From positions 62,001 through 126,000 of the forward strand of contig NZ_CP180208.1 of the NCBI RefSeq assembly GCF_047553045.1: a stretch of 64,000 nt of DNA, written 5' to 3'. This document shows positions 59,211-64,000 of this stretch, one piece after another. The stretch's first letter is position 1; each line of letters starts with the position of its first letter. Origin of the DNA: Sphingomonas_L flavalba_A (lineage in GTDB: Bacteria; Pseudomonadota; Alphaproteobacteria; Sphingomonadales; Sphingomonadaceae). Position numbers and translations under genes: made by a program. The notes under the pieces are model-generated. The model did not search any database. It had not been told where the DNA came from and worked only from the letters and a program-made list of their open reading frames with translations.

Positions 59211-59753
59211 TCAGCGCAGAGCGCGAATGGTCGCGCCGATATCCGCCATGCGGACGGAGGCGATTTGCGGCGCAGGCGCGTCGGCTGCGGCCGGCGCGTC
59301 CTTCGCGTAGATGAAGCCATAGGTCGGGTAGACAGTGGTGCCGAGATTGCCCGATCCGGCATACCAGACGCGGACCCGGCTCCAGTCGCCGCTATCAGAC
59401 ACGTCGACCATGCGGACGTTGCGTTCGACCTGGCCGCGGCGCGACCAGTTGGCATGGGTGACCAGCACCTCGCGCGCCGAGACGATTTTGCTGACCATTG
59501 CGACATGGCCGACGCGCATATCGGCATAGGGTTTCAGCACGACGACGGCGCCCGTCTGCGGCGACTGGCCGCGCTCGTAGCGGTTTTCCGCCTGTGCCCA
59601 CCAGGTGCCGGCGTTGCCACGGATGTCGATGCCGGAGATCGAGCGGGCGAACGGCGCGCACTGCCAAAACTGCGCCATGGCCGGCGTGGCCGCCACGGCG
59701 GATGTCGCAAGAACCACAGCGCAGAAAAACGTGCGAATCGAACCGGTGATCAA
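59211..59753 (-). CDS. CHAP domain protein (putative peptidoglycan amidase)
   Basis: The protein of about 180 residues has a hydrophobic signal (TFFCAVVLATSAVAATPAMA) and a CHAP core with Cys in WQCAPFARSISGI, His in VGHVAMVSKI and the polar residue in THANWSRRG. CHAP enzymes cut peptidoglycan cross-links or amides. TTG 59753 is proposed as start because AAGGGGC precedes it; GTG 59792 would add 13 residues. It ends beside the stop codon of the convergent Gly/Tyr-rich gene. Confidence 0.8.
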   Translation of the reverse strand: MITGSIRTFFCAVVLATSAVAATPAMAQFWQCAPFARSISGIDIRGNAGTWWAQAENRYERGQSPQTGAVVVLKPYADMRVGHVAMVSKIVSAREVLVTHANWSRRGQVERNVRMVDVSDSGDWSRVRVWYAGSGNLGTTVYPTYGFIYAKDAPAAADAPAPQIASVRMADIGATIRALR

Positions 59754-59915
59754 GATGCCCGCCCCTTCGAGGTACAATCGGTGTGGCGGCACAGGCGCCG
59801 GGAGGAAAGAGCGCCGGGTTAACGGATGCGCCGCTTTGCGATGAGCTGACGCGACGACGCGATCAGTGCGTTTCGTTCAGGCGCCGGTCAGAATGGGAGG
59901 GGCAGGACCGTTGCC

Positions 59916-60305
59916 ATGACTGTGCGTTCCGTCCTACCCATCGCTGGCCTTGCCGCCCTGCTTGCCGCCGCGCCCGCGTTGGCGGAGGCGCCGGACACGG
60001 CCGCGCCGGCCCACGTCATCCGCCTGACGCCGGAACAGCGCGAAGCGGCCATGGCGGATGGCAGCGAGAAAAAGGTCGACGTGGCGCTGGCCCAGGCGGC
60101 TGGCGGCGGCGCCGTCGAGGATGACGCGTTTGAGGACATCGACCGGCCCGACCGGCGGATTCACGGCGAAGTCGGCTTCATGATCGGCACCGGCGGCGCG
60201 CGCGGCGTCTATGGCGCGGCGGCGATTCCGCTCGGCGACAATGCCGGGGCGATGATCTCCTTTTCGCAGCAACGCTACGGTCTGCCGCGCTACCGGCGGC
60301 GTTAG
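59916..60305 (+). CDS. Secreted hypothetical protein (129 aa)
   Basis: The protein has a signal peptide (MTVRSVLPIAGLAALLAAAP ending ALAEA) and no cysteine. A short motif HGEVGFMIGTGGARGVYGAA ends with IPLGDNAGAMISFSQQRYG, suggesting two or three beta-strands. I do not recognise the family. ATG 59916 follows GGGAGGGG. It is convergent with the thioredoxin-like gene over 56 bp. Confidence 0.65.
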   Translation: MTVRSVLPIAGLAALLAAAPALAEAPDTAAPAHVIRLTPEQREAAMADGSEKKVDVALAQAAGGGAVEDDAFEDIDRPDRRIHGEVGFMIGTGGARGVYGAAAIPLGDNAGAMISFSQQRYGLPRYRRR

Positions 60306-60361
60306 CCGGCGAAGCGGCACCGGGCGGTTGCCCCGGCGGGGAGGCGCCGAGGCAGGGCCGG

Positions 60362-60598
60362 TTATTTCAGCACGTCGATCGAAGCACCGAAATTGATGTG
60401 ATAGGGCTGGCCGTCGAGGACGAGCGCCGGCACCGACTTGACGCCGGCAGCCTCCGCTTCCGCAACCCGGCCGGACTCTTCGCCGAGATGGACGATCTCG
60501 ACCGCGTAGCGCGCCGGGTCGATCGCGGCGGCGACCGCCTGCTCGGCATCGACGCAGACGCTGCAGCCGGCATGATAGAAAATCGCTTTCTTGGGCAT
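60362..60598 (-). CDS. Thioredoxin/glutaredoxin-like protein (CxxC)
   Basis: The 78-residue protein has a compact thioredoxin fold core with the redox motif CSVC near the N-terminus (IFYHAGCSVCVDAEQAV) and the cis-Pro segment SVPALVLDG. It would reduce a partner's disulfide in the cytoplasm. AAGGAG lies 5 bp upstream of ATG 60598. It is divergent from a MarR gene with a Cys-rich tail, which suggests redox-linked regulation of the pair. Confidence 0.8.
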   Translation of the reverse strand: MPKKAIFYHAGCSVCVDAEQAVAAAIDPARYAVEIVHLGEESGRVAEAEAAGVKSVPALVLDGQPYHINFGASIDVLK

Positions 60599-60633
60599 AG
60601 GATTCTCCTTGGTCGAGCGCAATAAGTAGCGAC

Positions 60634-60694
60634 TCGATACCATTCGAATGCCACAGGCTTTCGACTTGAGCAAATGGTTTTTAGTCGATACCAT
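60634..60694. promoter_or_regulatory. Repeated TCGATACCAT elements between divergent genes
   Basis: The 10-base sequence TCGATACCAT occurs at 60634-60643 and again at 60685-60694, 51 bp apart, between the thioredoxin-like and MarR genes. The second copy also pairs with an ATGGT (60674-60678) to its left. Such a repeated element in a regulator-target gap is likely bound by the MarR protein itself. Confidence 0.45.
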
Positions 60695-60701
60695 CTGGGC
60701 T

Positions 60702-61253
60702 GTGCCCGATCGCCTGCCCGACCTGTTGACCCGCGCCGCCCGGCTGATCGCCGGCGACGGCCATGGCGACGGGTTGAAGCCGGTTCAGTTGCAGGCGCTG
60801 CGCTACCTGGCGGAGGCGAACCGATTCTCGCGCACACCCGGCGCGCTGACCGCCTGGCTCGGCCAGACCAAGGGCACGGTGTCGCAGACGATCGCCGCGC
60901 TGGAACGCAAGGGGCTGGTCACGCGGACCGGCGATGCGGCCGACCGGCGGTTGGTGCGGCTTGCACTGACCCAGCGCGGGCAGGCGGCGCTGGCCGAGGC
61001 GGGGGACGGCGTGGCGGAGGCGATGCTTGCCGGGCTGGACGCGGGCGAGCGGGCGGCGCTGGCGCCGCTGTTCGCGCGGATGCTGGCGACTTATCTCGGC
61101 GCGCGCGGCTACCGCGCCTTTGGCCAGTGCGCCGACTGCCGGCATTTCCGCCGCGATGCGGAGGGCGGCGCGCCGCATTTCTGCGCGCTGCTGGCGGTGC
61201 CGCTCGACGCCCGCGATGCCGCCGCGATCTGCGTGGAGCAGGAAGCGGCGTAG
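60702..61253 (+). CDS. MarR family regulator with C-terminal cysteine cluster
   Basis: From GTG 60702 the protein has 183 residues. The winged-helix part contains LKPVQLQALRYLAEANRFSR, LTAWLGQTKGTVSQTIAALE and RKGLVTRTGDAADRRLVRLA. The C-terminal tail carries four Cys (FGQCADCRHFRR, HFCALLA, AAICVEQ) able to bind metal or an Fe-S cluster or form disulfides. ATG 60648 is an alternative start that would add 18 residues but places the repeated TCGATACCAT element inside the gene. It probably represses itself and the divergent thioredoxin-like gene. Confidence 0.85.
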   Translation: MPDRLPDLLTRAARLIAGDGHGDGLKPVQLQALRYLAEANRFSRTPGALTAWLGQTKGTVSQTIAALERKGLVTRTGDAADRRLVRLALTQRGQAALAEAGDGVAEAMLAGLDAGERAALAPLFARMLATYLGARGYRAFGQCADCRHFRRDAEGGAPHFCALLAVPLDARDAAAICVEQEAA

Positions 61254-61291
61254 GCCGGCGGCGCGCGCGGATCGGCGCGCGGTTTCCCGGA

Positions 61292-62620
61292 TCAGCCGCC
61301 CAGTGCGTTGACCGCGAGGCCGGCGAGCAGGATCGCGGTGCGGTCCTGATAGAGGTCGGCGATCACCTGCATGCCGATCGGCAGGCCGTCCGCCGTGGTG
61401 CCGATCGGCGCTGCGGTGGCAGGCAGGCCGGGATAGGCGGCGATGCCCGCCCAGGCGAACTGCACGCCGAACGGCGTCGCTTCCCCGTCGATCAGCAACT
61501 GGCGCTTGCGCGGGTCCGGTTCCGGATCGTGGGGGAAGGCGGCGACACCGCAGGCGGGGGCGAACACCGCGTCGAAATCCTCGAACAGCCGGTGCCACTG
61601 CCGCTGGTAGCGGGCCTGATCGTCGCACATCGCGAACCATTGGGCGGCGGTGGTTGCGGTGCCGCCGGGCGGCGGCGCGCCACGGGCGAGGGCGGTGTTC
61701 ATCATCCGCATATAGGCGCGGTGCATCGCGTCCAGATCGGACAGCGCCGCGCTGTCGGCGACATGGGCGCCGGCCCGCGCGCAGGCATCGCCCGCCGCAT
61801 TGATCGCCGCGACGATCGCGCTGTCGGCGCGGGCGAGCGGGTGGGCGGTCAACAGCAGGATGCGGGCGCCGGCCAGCGATTCCACCCGTGCCGGCGGCGG
61901 CGGGATGTCGGCGGTTAGCGCCAGGGCGAGGGCAAGGTCTTCCGGGTTGCGGGCGAGCGGGCCAACCACGCCCAGCGGGACTGGCGCGCCATCGGTACGC
62001 GGGAAGGCGTGGCCTTCCGACGAGACCAGCCCGAAACTGCTCTTGTGCCCCCACACCCCGCAGAAATGCGCCGGGGTGCGGATCGACCCGCCGATGTCGG
62101 AGCCATATTCGAGCGGGATCATGCCGGCGGCGAGCGCGGCGGCGGCGCCGCCCGACGAGCCGCCGGGGGTGCGCGCCGGATCGTGCGGGTTGTTGGTGCG
62201 GCCGTGGATTGGGTTGTCGGTCTGCAGGTCGGTCAGCCCGGTCGGCACGTTAGTCTTGCCAAGAAACACCGCTCCTGCCGCCTTCAGCCGCCGGACAACG
62301 ACCGCGTCGGCGGCGGGAACGTGGTCGCTGAACTGGGGAAAGCCCCAGCTGGTCGGCAGGCCGGCGACGTTGAACGATTCCTTGATCGTCATCGGTACGC
62401 CGAGCAACGGCGCGCGTTCACCCGCCGCCAGCCGCGCGTCGGCGGCATCGGCGGCGGCAATGGCGCGATCGAAGTCGCGGATGACGACGGCGTTGATCGT
62501 CCCGTCCCGCTCCACGATCCGCGCGATCGCCGCCTCGCACGCCGCTCGCGCGCTGGTATTGCCAGCGGCGATGGCGGCGGCGGTGGCGATCGCGCCCGGC
62601 TCTGCGGCCGGCCGGATCAC
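61292..62620 (-). CDS. Amidase signature family enzyme
   Basis: The 442-residue protein has the amidase signature triad: Lys in PMTIKESFNVAG, cis-Ser in GGSSGGAAAALAAGM and nucleophile Ser in GGSIRTPAHFCGVW. It hydrolyses an amide to an acid and ammonia; the substrate is not evident, and a GatA role is unlikely because gatB/gatC are absent nearby. It starts at GTG 62620, overlapping the stop of the fadB-like gene by 4 bp (GTGA), so expression is coupled. Confidence 0.9.
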   Translation of the reverse strand: MIRPAAEPGAIATAAAIAAGNTSARAACEAAIARIVERDGTINAVVIRDFDRAIAAADAADARLAAGERAPLLGVPMTIKESFNVAGLPTSWGFPQFSDHVPAADAVVVRRLKAAGAVFLGKTNVPTGLTDLQTDNPIHGRTNNPHDPARTPGGSSGGAAAALAAGMIPLEYGSDIGGSIRTPAHFCGVWGHKSSFGLVSSEGHAFPRTDGAPVPLGVVGPLARNPEDLALALALTADIPPPPARVESLAGARILLLTAHPLARADSAIVAAINAAGDACARAGAHVADSAALSDLDAMHRAYMRMMNTALARGAPPPGGTATTAAQWFAMCDDQARYQRQWHRLFEDFDAVFAPACGVAAFPHDPEPDPRKRQLLIDGEATPFGVQFAWAGIAAYPGLPATAAPIGTTADGLPIGMQVIADLYQDRTAILLAGLAVNALGG

Positions 62621-64000
62621 GCGGTGAAGCGGCCCTTCGTCTCCGCCTTTTCCTTCAGCAGCGGCGCGATGGTGAAGCCGTGCTTTTCGAGGCCGGCGAC
62701 AATCTTGTCATTGCCTTCGAGATCGGCCCAGAACATCGGGCCGCCGCGATAGACCGGCCAGCCATAGCCGTAGATCCAGACGACATCGATGTCGGACGCG
62801 CGCTGCGCCATCTTTTCCGCCAGGATCAGCGCGCCTTCGTTGACCATCGGGTAGAGGGTGCGCTCGACGATTTCCTCGTCGCTGATCGCCCGCTTGGTCA
62901 TCCCCGCCTTGGCGGCGAAATCGTCGATGATCGCCTGCACCTCCGCGCTCGGGCTGGGCCGGCGCTTGTCGTCATAGTCGTAGAAGCCCTTGCCGGTCTT
63001 CTGCCCCCAGCGGCCGACGGCGCAGAGCGCGTCGCGGATATTCTCGATTCTGGCCGGGTCGCGGTGCCAGCCGATGTCGACACCGGCGAGGTCGCTCATC
63101 TGGAACGGCCCCATCGGCATGCCGAAATCGACATGAACCTTGTCGATCTGCGCCGGGGTTGCCCCTTCCATCAGCAGCTTCATCGATTCGACCTGACGCG
63201 GCATCAGCATGCGGTTGCCGATGAAGCCGTGGCAGACGCCGGCGACGACCGCGACCTTCTTGATCTTTTTGGCCAGCGCCATCACCGTCGCCAGCACGTC
63301 CGGCGCCGTCTTGGCGCCGCGCACCACCTCCAGCAGCTTCATCACGTTGGCCGGCGAGAAGAAGTGCATGCCAAGCACGTCCCCGGCCCGGCCGGTCGAT
63401 GCGGCGATCTCGTCGATATTCAGGTAGCTGGTGTTGGAGGCGAGGATGGCGCCGGGCTTGACGATGCGGTCAAGCTTGCCGAACACTTCCTTCTTCACAT
63501 CCATATTCTCATAGACCGCCTCGATCACCAGATCGCAGTCGGCGAGGTCGTCGAACGACAGGGTCGGGGTCAGCGCCGCCATCGCCGCCTCCACCTGTTC
63601 CGGCATGAAGCGGCCCTTGGCGGCGGACGCTTCGTAATTCTTGCGGATCAGGCCGACGCCGTGATCGAGCGCCTCCTGCTTCATCTCGACGATGGTGACC
63701 GGAATGCCGGCGGTCAGGAAGTTCATCGAGATGCCGCCGCCCATCGTGCCGGCACCGATGACGCCAACCTTGTTGATCGGGCGGAGCGCGATGTCCTTGT
63801 CGACGCCGTCGATCTTCGCAGCCTGCCGTTCCGCGAAGAAGATGTGGCGCATCGCCGCCGACTGGGCGCCGAACAGCAATTTGGTGAACTGTTCGCGCTC
63901 GAATGCCATGCCTTCGTCGAACGGCAGGCGGGTTGCCGCCTCGACGCAGGCGAGGGCGGCGGCGGGGGCGTCGAAGCCGCGGAATTTCTTCGCATTGGCT
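62617..64000 (-). CDS. 3-hydroxyacyl-CoA dehydrogenase/enoyl-CoA hydratase, C-terminal part (runs off window)
   Basis: This is the C-terminal part, about 461 codons, of a multifunctional beta-oxidation enzyme of FadB/FadJ type; the N-terminal hydratase domain lies beyond base 64000. The dehydrogenase domain shows NKVGVIGAGTMGGGISMNFL, the catalytic-region segments VLGMHFFSPANVMKLLEVVR and GVCHGFIGNRMLMP, and the C-terminal domain shows YPMVNEGALILAEKMAQRAS and IYGYGWPVYRGGPMFWADL. The upstream in-frame sequence (NAKKFRGFDAPAAALACVEA) links to the hydratase half. The stop overlaps the amidase start. Confidence 0.93.
   Translation of the reverse strand, partial: ANAKKFRGFDAPAAALACVEAATRLPFDEGMAFEREQFTKLLFGAQSAAMRHIFFAERQAAKIDGVDKDIALRPINKVGVIGAGTMGGGISMNFLTAGIPVTIVEMKQEALDHGVGLIRKNYEASAAKGRFMPEQVEAAMAALTPTLSFDDLADCDLVIEAVYENMDVKKEVFGKLDRIVKPGAILASNTSYLNIDEIAASTGRAGDVLGMHFFSPANVMKLLEVVRGAKTAPDVLATVMALAKKIKKVAVVAGVCHGFIGNRMLMPRQVESMKLLMEGATPAQIDKVHVDFGMPMGPFQMSDLAGVDIGWHRDPARIENIRDALCAVGRWGQKTGKGFYDYDDKRRPSPSAEVQAIIDDFAAKAGMTKRAISDEEIVERTLYPMVNEGALILAEKMAQRASDIDVVWIYGYGWPVYRGGPMFWADLEGNDKIVAGLEKHGFTIAPLLKEKAETKGRFTA

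Noticed and set aside
61292..62620. GatA subunit of the amidotransferase
   Set aside because: No gatB or gatC is nearby, and the coupling to a beta-oxidation gene fits a catabolic amidase better.

Overview
The window is GC-rich, gene-dense alphaproteobacterial chromosome, most likely from a sphingomonad (Sphingomonas or a close relative). The grounds are the PEPxxWA form of the PEP-CTERM sorting signal, the abundant TonB-dependent receptors, the rnd-lptC-lptA-lptB-rpoN and rpmF-plsX-fabH-ihfA-merR gene orders, and a CHAP protein of sphingomonad type. About 60 protein genes and one tRNA gene are supported. I see no rRNA, IS element, prophage or CRISPR array.

Layout. 1-7.2 kb: the 5' end of an hppD gene on the minus strand, then a divergent ZnuD-like zinc receptor behind a Zur-like operator, trxB, a long palindromic repeat, a methyltransferase gene, a comF-grxC-nitrilase-DUF1178 run and tRNA-Arg(CCT). 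7.2-32 kb: a large accessory block. It holds four DUF885 putative metallopeptidases, a large TonB-dependent receptor, an S9 (DPP-like) peptidase, a DUF3830 protein, a bile-acid/sodium-symporter-family transporter, a DadA-like FAD oxidase, a TPR/2OG-Fe(II) oxygenase, an amidohydrolase, a MarR regulator, an M24 peptidase, an aminotransferase, a penicillin G acylase-like Ntn hydrolase and an AraC regulator. 32.9-37 kb: gyrB and threonine synthase. 37-39.4 kb: a Slam-type outer-membrane translocon with its probable substrate, a TbpB-like surface lipoprotein with a long Ser-Pro linker. 39.5-53 kb: core genes (rpoN, lptB/A/C, rnd, terC, a double cold-shock protein, merR, ihfA, fabH, plsX, rpmF, pabB-pabC fusion, aatA). 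53-64 kb: an XpaC/TelA pair, typA, a PEP-CTERM protein, small secreted proteins, a CHAP protein, a thioredoxin-like/MarR divergent pair, an amidase and a truncated fadB/fadJ-type gene.

How the genes may work together. The 7.2-32 kb block reads as a peptide or amide scavenging system. A TonB-dependent receptor would bring a ligand across the outer membrane. Enzymes with signal peptides (S9, DUF885, M24, amidohydrolase, penicillin acylase) would cut it in the periplasm. A transporter, a FAD amino-acid oxidase and an aminotransferase would handle the products. Two of the four DUF885 proteins keep the HExxPGH motif and two have lost the glutamate. Three transcription units in the block share a gapped motif (ATCACG-N7-TCAC) at or near their promoters, which suggests common control, perhaps by the embedded MarR protein. 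This is the most likely place for an undescribed system. The substrate cannot be read from sequence alone.
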